DNA of 64,000 nt from Virgibacillus necropolis (GCF_002224365.1 NZ_CP022437.1:3162001-3226000); one strand, 5' to 3'. Positions 7,756 through 17,531 are shown, numbered from the stretch's first letter. A program made the numbers and translations. Notes: generated by a model not told the origin, from the letters alone.

Positions 7756-9144
7756 ATGTCTACAAAACAACCAAACATTCTATTTATCATGAGCGATGAT
7801 CACGCAGCACAGGCAATAAGCTCCTATAACAAAGAGCTTGTCGATACACCAAATATTGATCGAATCGCGGACGAAGGAATGCGTTTTGATAATGTTTATT
7901 GCACCAATTCATTGTGTGCTCCAAGTAGAGCCTCCATCCTTACAGGAAACTACAGTCATGAGAACGGAGTACGTGGTCTATCAGAACATTTCGACGGAAG
8001 ACAGCAGACGTTTCCAAAGTTATTACAGGAGAACGGATATGAAACCGCTCTCGTAGGTAAATGGCATCTTGGTCATGGTGGAAATAGTGACCCAACAGGC
8101 TTCGATTATTGGAATGTCTTTCCTGATCAGGGCGACTATCATAATCCAGTAATGATGGAAATGGGAGAAGAAAAACAGGTTGAAGGATACGCGACTGATA
8201 GAATCACAGATTTATCCATTGATTGGCTAAACAACCGAAATAATGAAAAGCCTTTCATGATGATGGTTCACCACAAAGCTCCACACCGTCCTTGGGAGCC
8301 ACCTGAAAAATACAAGACATTATTTAATGATAGAGAATTCAAGGTTCCTACTACCTTTAATGATAATTATGGGGACCGGGCAAATGCTGCAAAAGTTGCC
8401 AATATGCGAATAGAAGATTTAAAAGAAGAAGATGTTAAAGGAGTTCCTCCAACAGGACTTTCCAAGCAGGAGATTAAAGAATGGAAATTCCAGCGCTATA
8501 TTAAAGACTATTTACGATGTGTTGTTTCGATTGATGATAACGTCGGACTGCTACTCGATTATTTGGATGACAACCAGTTGGCGCAGGATACGATTGTTAT
8601 TTATACATCAGACCAGGGTTTTTTTCTTGGGGAGCATGGTTGGTATGATAAACGGTTTATGTATGAAGAGTCCTTGCAAATGCCATTTGTTATGCGCTAT
8701 CCACATGAGATCAAGCCAGGAAGTGTATCCACAGATATGATTATTAATAATGATTTCGCTCCAACATTTTTGGATTATTGTCATGTACAGGCTAAAGAAA
8801 AAATGCAAGGAGAAAGTTTCCGAGCTATTGCTAAAGGAGAGACCCCTGATAATTGGCGTGATGCAGTTTATTACCGATACTGGGAGCACTTAACCATTCA
8901 TAATGTTACTGCACATTATGGCGTGCGTACCGATAGATACAAGTTAATCTATTATTATGGAGAACCACTAGATGTAATAGGAGCAGTACCAAAACCGATG
9001 GAACCGGAATGGGAGCTGTTTGATTTGGAAAAAGACCCGTTGGAATTAAAAAATGAATACAACAATGCCGCTTACACGGAAGTTGTCAATGAACTAAAGG
9101 ACAGGCTGGTACAGTTAAGAGAGCAATATAATGAAACCGTTTAA
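7756..9144 (+). CDS. sulfatase (type I, formylglycine-dependent)
   Basis: This 462-residue alkaline-phosphatase-superfamily enzyme carries the type I sulfatase signature with Cys54 in LCAPSRASILTG, the cysteine oxidised to formylglycine. N-terminal metal ligands are in NILFIMSDDHA; GKWHLGH (about 102-108) and YTSDQGFFLGEHGWYDKR carry further active-site residues. The lack of a signal peptide or lipobox suggests a cytoplasmic enzyme acting on an imported sulfated sugar or aryl sulfate. A strong GGAGGAAAA SD precedes the ATG. The next gene, overlapping or only 23 bp on depending on start choice, is the formylglycine-generating enzyme, so the pair is self-sufficient. The substrate is unknown; the sugar cluster that follows points to a glycan. 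Confidence 0.92.
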   Translation: MSTKQPNILFIMSDDHAAQAISSYNKELVDTPNIDRIADEGMRFDNVYCTNSLCAPSRASILTGNYSHENGVRGLSEHFDGRQQTFPKLLQENGYETALVGKWHLGHGGNSDPTGFDYWNVFPDQGDYHNPVMMEMGEEKQVEGYATDRITDLSIDWLNNRNNEKPFMMMVHHKAPHRPWEPPEKYKTLFNDREFKVPTTFNDNYGDRANAAKVANMRIEDLKEEDVKGVPPTGLSKQEIKEWKFQRYIKDYLRCVVSIDDNVGLLLDYLDDNQLAQDTIVIYTSDQGFFLGEHGWYDKRFMYEESLQMPFVMRYPHEIKPGSVSTDMIINNDFAPTFLDYCHVQAKEKMQGESFRAIAKGETPDNWRDAVYYRYWEHLTIHNVTAHYGVRTDRYKLIYYYGEPLDVIGAVPKPMEPEWELFDLEKDPLELKNEYNNAAYTEVVNELKDRLVQLREQYNETV

Positions 9145-9166
9145 CAAAAACAATGGGGATAACCAT

Positions 9167-10138
9167 ATGAAAAACCAAACTACTAATAGTTGTTGTGCTG
9201 CATCAAGAAGTCACACGACTGTTACAGAGAAATTAAAATCGAATAGTAATCAAAAAATAATATCTTCCCTACAGCAGAATGAACTGGGAAAAATGGTTTA
9301 TATTTCAGGTGGAAAGTTTTTAATGGGGACTACAGAGAAAGAAAGCTTTCCTGAGGATGGCGAAGGACCAATAAGAAATATTAAAGTAAATCCTTTTTAT
9401 TTTGACACCCATGCAGTGACGAATGAAGCATTTAAACAGTTTATCGATGATACAGGCTATCTGACAGAGGCCGAGCAGTACGGATGGTCATTCGTTTTTT
9501 TTCAACAAGTCAGTCCCGAGACTGCTAAAAAGGTAAAACAAAGCGTTTCCCAAACACATTGGTGGTGGGTGGTGGAAGGCGCTAGTTGGCGAAATCCAGA
9601 AGGCCCTGATTCAGACCTTGGAGGTAGAATGGACCATCCTGTTATTCATGTTTCATGGAACGACGCAAATGCTTATTGTAAATGGGCGGGAAAACGACTC
9701 CCAACTGAAGCGGAATGGGAATTTGCTGCACGAGGTGGGTTGGTGCAAAAAACATATCCATGGGGAGATGAACTGACACCAGTAGGCGAGCATCAATGCA
9801 ATATTTGGCAAGGAAGCTTTCCAAAAAAGAACACGATGGAAGATGGTTATTTAGGGACCGCACCCGCTATCTCATTCCCCCCCAATACGTTTGGTTTATA
9901 TAATGTTTCTGGCAACGTATGGGAATGGTGCTCAGATTGGTTTGCCTCGAATATTCATAAACGAGGCGGGAAAGAAAATCCCAAAGGAGCAGATAATGGG
10001 ACAAGCAAAGTAATGCGCGGCGGTTCTTATTTATGCCATCATAGTTATTGCAATCGTTATCGTGTAGCAGCACGGTCAGCTAATACACCTGACAGTTCAA
10101 CCGGAAATATTGGGTTCCGTTGTGTAAAGGATGCTTGA
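9167..10138 (+). CDS. formylglycine-generating enzyme (sulfatase-modifying factor)
   Basis: This 323-residue FGE/SUMF1 protein converts the sulfatase cysteine to formylglycine. The fold signature is clear: MVYISGGKFLMGT (about 43-55), YLTEAEQYGWSFVF, HPVIHVSWNDANAYCKWAGKRLPTEAEWE in two parts, and the C-terminal GGSYLCHHSYC with NTPDSSTGNIGFRC. The two cysteines of LCHHSYC correspond to the copper-binding catalytic pair of human FGE (Cys336/Cys341). The N-terminus contains SCCAASRS, which resembles the sulfatase target motif. The frame is open from 9131, overlapping the sulfatase, but the ATG at 9167 has GGGGAT at usable spacing. It is co-transcribed with the sulfatase and ends at a hairpin. 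Confidence 0.92.
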   Translation: MKNQTTNSCCAASRSHTTVTEKLKSNSNQKIISSLQQNELGKMVYISGGKFLMGTTEKESFPEDGEGPIRNIKVNPFYFDTHAVTNEAFKQFIDDTGYLTEAEQYGWSFVFFQQVSPETAKKVKQSVSQTHWWWVVEGASWRNPEGPDSDLGGRMDHPVIHVSWNDANAYCKWAGKRLPTEAEWEFAARGGLVQKTYPWGDELTPVGEHQCNIWQGSFPKKNTMEDGYLGTAPAISFPPNTFGLYNVSGNVWEWCSDWFASNIHKRGGKENPKGADNGTSKVMRGGSYLCHHSYCNRYRVAARSANTPDSSTGNIGFRCVKDA

Positions 10139-10141
10139 AAA

Positions 10142-10183
10142 AATAAGGGATTTCCGCTAAAACTATAGCAGGAATCCCTTATT
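10142..10183. terminator. hairpin between convergent FGE and GH94 genes
   Basis: AATAAGGGATT (10142-10152) pairs with AATCCCTTATT (10173-10183) around a 20-nt loop, starting four bases after the FGE stop. Its A/T-rich ends could serve both directions; the U-tract is weak. Confidence 0.6.
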
Positions 10184-10261
10184 CTCTGTGTGTATTTCCG
10201 AGCCTGATCAGCTACTAAGCCGCATAGGTTGTGCTCCTTCACAGACTCTAATTTATAGCCT

Positions 10262-13200
10262 TTATAAATACACTTCAACCGTATTTTTCACAGTCGTTAA
10301 TTGTTTTTTCAATTCATCACGCTCTACTATAAATCCTCCATTGCGGTAAGGGTTTGCTACCGATTCAGTTTCGACCACATTACCATTCACAACCACTTGT
10401 TTAGTCGCTTGATTTAAGTGGTAAATAAAGGTTACTGGGTGCTCCATAAATGTAAAATCAAATCTTAATCCATCCATTTTTTCTGGAAGAACTGGATCGA
10501 TCACGAGATTTCCTGCATGGGTGCGAATTCCTAACGCATTTGAAATCAACTGGTTCATGTAAATTCCCGGACCACTAGAATAGATGCGCCAACCACCTTT
10601 TACAGGGACAGCCCCGGTACGCAGTTTATCAAAATGCTCTTCTGCTTCATATCGAGTGTTGAATTTACCATCTGAACTGCTGAAATACGTATTACTCTGC
10701 CGTATTTCTGCATTTGGCACGACGTTTTGAATACTAATTGGGTTAATGACAGACAAACCATTCCACACTTCATCCGTTTTTCCCAGCTTGGCCATTGCTT
10801 CCACGTATCGAATGTGGGCATGAACATATTGCAAGCCTATTTCACGGCCAAAGTTTGTTGCCTGTTCCGCTCGTTTAAAATGCGTACTTACCCCACCGGC
10901 ATAATTTGCTGGTCTATTCATTAATCGGACACCATCTGGAAAAGTTAAGTGTTTTTTTATTAGTCGATAATGATGTTCAGCTTGTTCTGGAGTAAAAAGC
11001 TCGCTAATCATACTTTCCTGCATAGGTAATAATCGATAATCGATACCTGTCTTTGTATCACTCGGGTGTAACATTAGCTCCACATCATTCAGATCTTTCA
11101 TATAAATAAATCCAGGGATAACGTCCGACTGCAAAATATAAGTATTAAAATCTTGTTTAATGCCCGAGGCCAGATCGTGAAGTGCAGCCGCTTCCTTTTC
11201 GTCCACATCCGTTAAAACAGTGGCCAACTTACGAAGCACTTGATACGTTAATGCTACCGTCCAGCTACTCACCATGTATTTTTTTAACTGTTCATTTGCC
11301 GGTTGTAGTGTATCATCCCAGTCACCATCATCATAAGACGATAAAAATGTGTCATGTAAAAAATGTTCTTTTATATAAGCGACTTCTTTTTTCGCATGTT
11401 CTAGAATTGTTACTGTTTCCGCTGTAAAGGCAAAATTGTTCTGATCCGTATATGGAACCCTTTCTTGTAAAATAGCGTAGTCGTTAGTGGCTTCGATATA
11501 CTCAGCGATGACCTTTAAGGGCCATACAATAATATCCCCGTGACTTTCAGTTTGCTGAACGTGCGTAAATTTATCAAACATAAACCATTGCGGCCAGCTT
11601 CCAGTCTCTTTATATTGATGTGAAAAAATCGTCTTAATAATCTCGCGGACAGATCGATAATTTTGTGTTGCCATAAAGTATTCGGTCGGTCCTTGACTTA
11701 CATCACGCGTCCCCCAAGCTGCTCCACCATATTGTTCAAGACCATGTGGAGAAGAGAAATGAACAAGCATATTATGCGTATACCACCATGTGATTGCGTT
11801 TACTTTTTCCAGGTCTTCCGAGGTACCTTCCTGCTGGGTAAGACGGAACCCCCCGGTAACATTACGATAGTAGTCACGATAACGCTCTACCTCATGCTCC
11901 ACGTCTCGCTTCACAAGAGGCTTGACCTCATTATATAGTAGTCCCTGGATTATCATTGTCCATTCTGACGTAGAATCTAAACTTAATACAATAAGTGAGG
12001 CTGCACCTGATTCGATATTGGAAGCAAACCTTCGTTCGTCCTCTACAGTCATTTCTGTACCGGTAACCTGGAGTCGATAGGTTAAATCAGGATAAGTATT
12101 TCCACTATTGGACGCTGAATCTGCAGAAATGGAAACTATATTTCCTTCATTCTTCATGCGAAAGGGAACTTCATATTCATTGTTGTTCATAGTAACTTGA
12201 TTAGAAATAAGATATGCATAAGCCTTTCCACTTGTAGATCGCACGTCCAGTTGAACTTCTGGTGAATCAACAGTTGTAAAATTTGTAATTATAAATAGTT
12301 CACTTTCCGTTTTGTAATACCAGCGCGCGTAATTAAATCCTAATTCAAACATGGACGGCATGGTCAACAAATGATAGATGCCATCTATTTCTACATAAAT
12401 TCTTTGCCCAGATGTCTTCATGATGTTTAATGGGTTCCGCGCATTTGTAATCATCTTATTCATGTTAACGTTTCCTACTACTAGTTGGGAATTAAAAAGC
12501 CCATACATGTAGGAAGTGGTCGACAATGTGTCTTCCTGTACGTTTTCATTTTGACCACTCATTAATATATGACCATGAGGACGCTCGACAAGCTCTTCTT
12601 TTTTCTTCAATATGACGTGTTCATATGTCCTTGTAAAGAATGAAAGTAATGATGCTTGATCACGTTCCCCCAGCTGCCGATCAGGAAAATAGCCATCAAT
12701 CTCTTCTTCTGTCATTTCCACAGTTTGGAGCGGATTCCCAATCGCTGATGATAGATAAACCCTTTCTACAGAATGCTCGATTGCCTCATTCTTTTCTAAT
12801 TGTTGCCAAGCATCATATATCTCATTTTCATAATCCAAAGCAGTTGTTGCATTAGGATGATTTTCCTTAAACAGTCCATAAAAGACAAATTGTTGCTGGC
12901 CTGCTAGCTTCACTCGCTCTGATTGCAACGCAGTATAAGCAAACTCATATTGATAAGTCTCATTTGCTAGCGTTGGCTTTTTTAATACTTCTGGTGTGTT
13001 TGTTGTTTTATAAGACAATCCAAAAAATTGAAAACCATCTGTCGAGTAACCAATAGCTTTTCCTAGCGACCCTTGCTGGATGTAAGGAAATCCCTCCTGT
13101 TGTGGCTGGTTTTGACGGGTGCAGACAACAAAGCCTCTTTTTTCATCTTCAAAAACAGTGTGATCCATGTATTGGGACATATATGCTTCGTTTGATCTGA

Positions 13201-13585
13201 CAGCACCTTTATCAGCAAGCCCCAAGTCCTGACCATAAATAACGTCAACCTCTACATCATTTCCATTCAGTATAATATCCCAGAACCATATGCCTTTCTC
13301 AGTAGGGTGGAACGTAACCTGATAGGCTATTCCTTCTGTGGATCCTTGCCATTTCACGTAAGAATCAGTAACAGACAAGGTGCTTGTAGAATGAACACCA
13401 AGTAACGGAACCACCTTTATTCCACTTGCTTGATGTAGACGTAAATAAATATTATTTAGCGACCCATCCAGCGGGTTGGACATCCATTGATTTATGAGGC
13501 TGTTTTTATGGGTGATTTCATAAATATCACCACTATTCAGGAAAGTGAAATTTACATTTCCCGCTTGCTTGAAAAATTTGTTCAT
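10262..13585 (-). CDS. GH94-type phosphorylase, probable 1,2-beta-oligoglucan phosphorylase
   Basis: This 1107-residue cytoplasmic protein has a large N-terminal beta-sandwich, a helical linker and an (alpha/alpha)6 catalytic domain with SSYDDGDWDDTLQP (about residue 750), where the Asp pair corresponds to the DWND general acid of GH94 phosphorylases, and a C-terminal GIRTHAGNLVIDPVLPEK segment. Size and gene order (GH94, GH3, SBP, two permeases) match the Listeria innocua lin1839 locus, whose enzyme phosphorolyses beta-1,2-glucooligosaccharides to glucose 1-phosphate. The ATG at 13585 follows AAGGAGAATAACGCA; the frame is open to 13603, but that start overlaps the preceding gene's end and lacks a separate SD. 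Assignment to sophorooligosaccharides rests on length and context. Confidence 0.8.
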   Translation of the reverse strand: MNKFFKQAGNVNFTFLNSGDIYEITHKNSLINQWMSNPLDGSLNNIYLRLHQASGIKVVPLLGVHSTSTLSVTDSYVKWQGSTEGIAYQVTFHPTEKGIWFWDIILNGNDVEVDVIYGQDLGLADKGAVRSNEAYMSQYMDHTVFEDEKRGFVVCTRQNQPQQEGFPYIQQGSLGKAIGYSTDGFQFFGLSYKTTNTPEVLKKPTLANETYQYEFAYTALQSERVKLAGQQQFVFYGLFKENHPNATTALDYENEIYDAWQQLEKNEAIEHSVERVYLSSAIGNPLQTVEMTEEEIDGYFPDRQLGERDQASLLSFFTRTYEHVILKKKEELVERPHGHILMSGQNENVQEDTLSTTSYMYGLFNSQLVVGNVNMNKMITNARNPLNIMKTSGQRIYVEIDGIYHLLTMPSMFELGFNYARWYYKTESELFIITNFTTVDSPEVQLDVRSTSGKAYAYLISNQVTMNNNEYEVPFRMKNEGNIVSISADSASNSGNTYPDLTYRLQVTGTEMTVEDERRFASNIESGAASLIVLSLDSTSEWTMIIQGLLYNEVKPLVKRDVEHEVERYRDYYRNVTGGFRLTQQEGTSEDLEKVNAITWWYTHNMLVHFSSPHGLEQYGGAAWGTRDVSQGPTEYFMATQNYRSVREIIKTIFSHQYKETGSWPQWFMFDKFTHVQQTESHGDIIVWPLKVIAEYIEATNDYAILQERVPYTDQNNFAFTAETVTILEHAKKEVAYIKEHFLHDTFLSSYDDGDWDDTLQPANEQLKKYMVSSWTVALTYQVLRKLATVLTDVDEKEAAALHDLASGIKQDFNTYILQSDVIPGFIYMKDLNDVELMLHPSDTKTGIDYRLLPMQESMISELFTPEQAEHHYRLIKKHLTFPDGVRLMNRPANYAGGVSTHFKRAEQATNFGREIGLQYVHAHIRYVEAMAKLGKTDEVWNGLSVINPISIQNVVPNAEIRQSNTYFSSSDGKFNTRYEAEEHFDKLRTGAVPVKGGWRIYSSGPGIYMNQLISNALGIRTHAGNLVIDPVLPEKMDGLRFDFTFMEHPVTFIYHLNQATKQVVVNGNVVETESVANPYRNGGFIVERDELKKQLTTVKNTVEVYL

Positions 13586-13603
13586 TGCGTTATTCTCCTT
13601 CAT

Positions 13604-15766
13604 TTAATTTAATTCAAATGGAAATGAGGTCACATTGTTACAACTATTTCCGATGTAAGCAATGAACTCGCCCTTATCACTTTTGAACTGCAGATCTGTA
13701 TGATGATACCTAAGAGCATCCTCAGCTAGTTCAAATACTACTTCCTTGGCTTCTCCAGGTTGTAAAAACACTTTTTTGAACCCCTTTAATTCTTTAACTG
13801 GACGCACTACTTCTCCCACTAAATCTTGCACGTAAAGCTGAACAACTTCCTCTCCGGCAACATCACCGGTATTTTCTAAAATCATCGAAATCGTTAAGCC
13901 TTGTTCCGCTGTTAACGTATTAGACGATGGCCGTATATCGCGCAATGAAAAGGTTGTATAGCTCAAACCAAATCCGAAAGGGTACAAAGGTTCATTTGGG
14001 ATATCTAAATATTGCGAAACGTAGCGAATTTGTGCATCATGAGCATCTTTTGGGCGACCAGTATTAAAGTAATTATAGTAAACTGGCACTTGTCCTACCG
14101 AATATGGAATGGACATCGCAAGTTTTCCGGATGGATTCACATCCCCATATAACAAATCGGCAATTGCATTTCCGCCCTCTGTCCCAGGAAACCAAGCTTC
14201 AAGTACAGCGTTCGATTTATCAAAAACACCATGTAAATCAAGTGGACGACCATTAAACAAAACAACAATAATTGGTTTGTCTAGTTCGTGTATTTTTTCT
14301 ATTAATTTAAGTTGCACTTCTGGTAACTGAATGACCGATCGTGACCCTGCTTCCCCACTCATTTCGGAATCTTCACCTAGTGCTAACACAATGACATCGG
14401 ATTGCTTTGCAGCTTCAAGTGCTTCTTCAAGTTCGGCCTCTGTGCCCGCTTCAACGCCACAACCTTTTGCGACTTTTAGTTTTGTGTTAGTTACCTTCTT
14501 ATGCAAGCCTTGACGAACAGTTACCGCATCATCCTTCGCACCAAGCCATGACCATTGCCCAAGAATGTCGTTACTTTCAGCAAATGGACCGATTAACCCG
14601 ACAGTTTGATTTTTCTTTAGTGGTAAGATACCTTCATTTTTCAACAGCACAGAAGATTTCGCTGCAAGTTCACGCGCTATTTGCCGATGTTGGCCACACA
14701 TCACGATTTCTTGTTCACGCTTAACATCTGCTCCACGATATGGATTTTCAAACAAGCCAAGTTTTTGTTTGAGCTGTAAAATACGCAAAACAGCTTCATC
14801 GAGAATAGATTCTTCAATTTCACTGTTTTCAACTAAACTTCTTAATCCGTTTGCATAGCAAGTTGTCATCATCTCAATATCTACACCAGCTTCGATAGCT
14901 TTACGTGCTGCTTCCGTCGCATCTTTCGCAACACCATGTGGTATCAGTTCTTTTACAGCGCCCCAATCTGAGATAACCACCCCATCAAAGTTCCATTCAT
15001 CACGTAACAAATCACGCATTAATTTTTTATTACCAGTAGCAGGGATACCATCCACCGTATTAAAAGCTGTCATCACCAGTTCACTACCAGCATCAAGTGC
15101 AGCTTTATACGCGGGTAAATAGGATTCTCTCATTTGCCGTTCAGACATATTCACCGTGTTATAGTCACGTCCACCTTCAGGAGCACCATATGCTGCGAAA
15201 TGCTTGACACAAGCAGCAACGCGGTCGAGATCATTCGTTAAATCAGTTCCCTGAAAACCTTGAACCTGCGCCCTAGCAAACTCACTATTTAAATAGGAAT
15301 CTTCACCAGTTGATTCCATTACTCTTCCCCATCGTGGATCCCGAACGAGATCTACCATTGGAGCAAAGGTAACGTGAATACCAGATACCGCTGCTTCCCT
15401 CGCAGCGATTTCAGCACTTTTTTTAGCCAAATTCACGTCCCAAGAACTTCCAATCGCTAATGGGACCGGAAATATGGTTTTATACCCATGTACGACATCT
15501 GACATAAATAATAGCGGTATACCTAATCTGTTTTCTTTCAAGTGTTCTTCCTGAATTTTTCTGATTTCTTTTGCTCCTGAAGCTCCTAATACAGAACCAG
15601 TGTTTTGAACCATATAATTAGTAATTCCCAACTTTTCCATTGGTCCTGTAATCTGTCCTTCATGTGAGGAGCCTTTGAAAAAAGGGGTGGCTAACTGCAT
15701 CAGTTGTGCAATTTTTTCGTCGATCGTCATCTGCTTTATAAGGTTTTTAAGAAGTTCTTTGTCCAT
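13604..15766 (-). CDS. GH3 family beta-glucosidase
   Basis: A 720-residue GH3 glucosidase: the (beta/alpha)8 domain has FAPMVDLVRDPRWGRVMES (about 136-154), CVKHFAAYGAPEGGRDYN, and the nucleophile Asp267 in VVISDWGA. A second domain has LALGEDSEMSGEAGSR with the candidate acid/base Glu. A fibronectin III-like C-terminal domain ends the protein. No signal peptide is seen, so it should act on imported oligosaccharides. It is 18 bp upstream of the GH94 gene in one leftward transcript; Listeria Lin1840, the equivalent in that locus, hydrolyses beta-1,2-glucooligosaccharides. GGAGGGATCAAG precedes the ATG. The exact linkage preference is inferred from the neighbours. Confidence 0.9.
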   Translation of the reverse strand: MDKELLKNLIKQMTIDEKIAQLMQLATPFFKGSSHEGQITGPMEKLGITNYMVQNTGSVLGASGAKEIRKIQEEHLKENRLGIPLLFMSDVVHGYKTIFPVPLAIGSSWDVNLAKKSAEIAAREAAVSGIHVTFAPMVDLVRDPRWGRVMESTGEDSYLNSEFARAQVQGFQGTDLTNDLDRVAACVKHFAAYGAPEGGRDYNTVNMSERQMRESYLPAYKAALDAGSELVMTAFNTVDGIPATGNKKLMRDLLRDEWNFDGVVISDWGAVKELIPHGVAKDATEAARKAIEAGVDIEMMTTCYANGLRSLVENSEIEESILDEAVLRILQLKQKLGLFENPYRGADVKREQEIVMCGQHRQIARELAAKSSVLLKNEGILPLKKNQTVGLIGPFAESNDILGQWSWLGAKDDAVTVRQGLHKKVTNTKLKVAKGCGVEAGTEAELEEALEAAKQSDVIVLALGEDSEMSGEAGSRSVIQLPEVQLKLIEKIHELDKPIIVVLFNGRPLDLHGVFDKSNAVLEAWFPGTEGGNAIADLLYGDVNPSGKLAMSIPYSVGQVPVYYNYFNTGRPKDAHDAQIRYVSQYLDIPNEPLYPFGFGLSYTTFSLRDIRPSSNTLTAEQGLTISMILENTGDVAGEEVVQLYVQDLVGEVVRPVKELKGFKKVFLQPGEAKEVVFELAEDALRYHHTDLQFKSDKGEFIAYIGNSCNNVTSFPFELN

Positions 15767-15863
15767 CTTGATCCCTCCAATAAATAAGGATTATTTAGTA
15801 GTAAGTTTAATCAAATTATTTCTGTTTGTTTATAAGGAAAATGTTGCATTTGCTTCATTCACT

Positions 15864-15892
15864 AATATAATCTATTTATAGAAACGTTTCAA
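15864..15892 (-). promoter_or_regulatory. GH3-GH94 operon promoter overlapped by a LacI-type operator
   Basis: On the minus strand TTGAAA (15892-15887) and TATATT (15869-15864) are spaced by 17 bp. The palindrome GAAACGTTTC (15881-15890) covers the -35, so repressor binding would block polymerase. An identical palindrome lies at the divergent promoter (16121). The 454-bp divergent region is otherwise AT-rich and without genes. Confidence 0.75.
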
Positions 15893-16084
15893 TAAAAAAG
15901 ATAAAAAAATAAATGTATTGCTTTCTTGAGTTTAATTAAAAATACATAATTTACGGACTCAAATTTGGTGGTATTTAGGGGATTAAGAAAATTAATTAAT
16001 GGCATACAAACGCTTAATGTCGGGGTCAATGCGACTTTTCTATGTGCAAAACAGCTATTAATTATAAAAAAATTAAAAAATCTA

Positions 16085-16130
16085 TTGAAAACGGATACAA
16101 CATTCCATATAATAATAGGTGAAACGTTTC
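16085..16130 (+). promoter_or_regulatory. SBP/permease operon promoter with LacI-type operator at the start site
   Basis: TTGAAA (16085-16090), a 17-bp spacer and TATAAT (16108-16113) make a near-consensus promoter. The operator GAAACGTTTC (16121-16130) starts seven bases after the -10, around the transcription start. It is two bases shorter than a CcpA cre site, which favours the dedicated LacI protein encoded at 20186. Confidence 0.78.
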
Positions 16131-16220
16131 ATTTTTTCTCCTTTTCACTTACTGAAAACCATTCAGAGGGTGGACTGTTTAATTTTTTACAAACAAATAA
16201 AATAAGGGGTGGAGCGCAAG

Positions 16221-17444
16221 ATGAAGAAAAAAACAGGATTGTTTGTTGCAATGATGGTTGGTATCTTGTTTATTTTAGGAGCTTGTTCTTCTGATGACGA
16301 ACAAGCCGAATCGAAGGACACGATAAAAGTATGGACAATGTCACCAGCTTTAGAGGAATTTGTAAAAGAGTATGAAAATGAGAGTGGCATGACTGTAAAA
16401 GTACAGACTATTCCATGGGAAAATGCCCATGATAAGCTGTTAACAGCTGTCGCATCTGGAGAGGGTCCAGATGTATTGCAAATTGGTACAACTTGGGTAG
16501 CTGAGTTTGCCGAAGCTGGAACTTTTCTTGACTTAACAGATTACATCGACGACTACGAAAACTTTAGCCCTGATAATTTCTTTAAAGGTGCTATAGAGAC
16601 AACTCAATATGACGGCGAAACTATTGGAATTCCCTGGTACGTAGATACCCGCTTACTTTTCTATAGAACTGATATACTAGCCGACGTTGGTTATCCAGAA
16701 GGTCCAGAAACTTGGGAAGATATGATAGATGCTTCAAGGAAGCTAACTGCACGCGGAGATGATCAATACGCATTAGATATGCCAACAACCGACCCACAAT
16801 TCCCATTTATGCTTGCATGGGAACAAGGCTGGAATTATAAGATTGGTGAAGGTGCAGCTAATTTCGAAGATCCCGCATTTAAAGATGCAATTGAATTACA
16901 CCATCTCTTTTTTGAAGAGAATTTTTCACAGTTAGAAGAGGGTAAAGAGTTTTTCCAAGCATTTAGTGATGGATCGAAGCCAATGTTTTTCAGCGGTCCT
17001 TGGGATATTCAAACGATTAAGGATAGAGCACCTGAGATTGATGGTAAATGGGATGTTCACCTAATGCCTAAAGCTGAAAACAACAAATCGATGATTGGGG
17101 GAGCTCATTTCTCTGTTTTCCACAATTCGGAGAAAGTTGATCAATCACTTGAATTTATCAACTGGATGGCTGACCCAGAAACACAAGTAGCGTGGTATAA
17201 ACATAACAGTGAACTTCCCGCAAATATGAGTGCTTGGGAAGATCCAGCGTTAACGGAGGATCCAATGGTTAGCACATTCGGTGAACAATTAAAATCGACT
17301 CAACCACTTCCGTTAATTCCTGAATTTGAAAGAATGGGACAGGAATTACTAACTACATTAGAACAAATTAATCGTGGTGGTGTTGATATTGATAAGGCGC
17401 TAGCAGATTATCGTAAAGAAGTATCAAGCATTTTAGAAGAATAA
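16221..17444 (+). CDS. ABC transporter sugar-binding lipoprotein
   Basis: This 407-residue extracellular solute-binding protein (family 1) has a short basic N-terminus, a hydrophobic stretch and the lipobox LGAC with Cys22, so it is anchored outside the membrane. The mature part starts with an Asp/Glu-rich linker, then IKVWTMSPALEEFV and PDVLQIGTTWVAEFAEAG typical of oligosaccharide binders. GGGGTGGAGCG precedes the ATG at 16221; an in-frame GTG at 16209 lies on that SD and was rejected. It opens the transport operon, matches the position of Listeria lin1841 (sophorooligosaccharide-binding protein) and should capture beta-1,2-glucooligosaccharides. No ATPase gene is in the cluster; a shared MsmX-like ATPase is probably used. 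Confidence 0.9.
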   Translation: MKKKTGLFVAMMVGILFILGACSSDDEQAESKDTIKVWTMSPALEEFVKEYENESGMTVKVQTIPWENAHDKLLTAVASGEGPDVLQIGTTWVAEFAEAGTFLDLTDYIDDYENFSPDNFFKGAIETTQYDGETIGIPWYVDTRLLFYRTDILADVGYPEGPETWEDMIDASRKLTARGDDQYALDMPTTDPQFPFMLAWEQGWNYKIGEGAANFEDPAFKDAIELHHLFFEENFSQLEEGKEFFQAFSDGSKPMFFSGPWDIQTIKDRAPEIDGKWDVHLMPKAENNKSMIGGAHFSVFHNSEKVDQSLEFINWMADPETQVAWYKHNSELPANMSAWEDPALTEDPMVSTFGEQLKSTQPLPLIPEFERMGQELLTTLEQINRGGVDIDKALADYRKEVSSILEE

Positions 17445-17467
17445 CAATTTAGCTATAACAAGGTCAG

Positions 17468-17494
17468 GGTGCACGCATTTCTTAAGCTTGCACC
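17468..17494 (+). terminator. intra-operon hairpin after the binding-protein gene
   Basis: GGTGCA (17468-17473) pairs with TGCACC (17489-17494), with inner GC pairs, followed by TTGCTTTAATT. Hairpins here commonly act as partial terminators or 3' stabilisers that keep the binding protein more abundant than the permeases. Confidence 0.5.
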
Positions 17495-17531
17495 TTGCTT
17501 TAATTCGCAGAGCCTTGAGGGGAGGATCAAA

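Noticed and set aside
15881-16130. CcpA cre sites at GAAACGTTTC
   Set aside because: The palindromes are two bases shorter than the cre consensus and occur only on the two promoters of a cluster with its own LacI protein.
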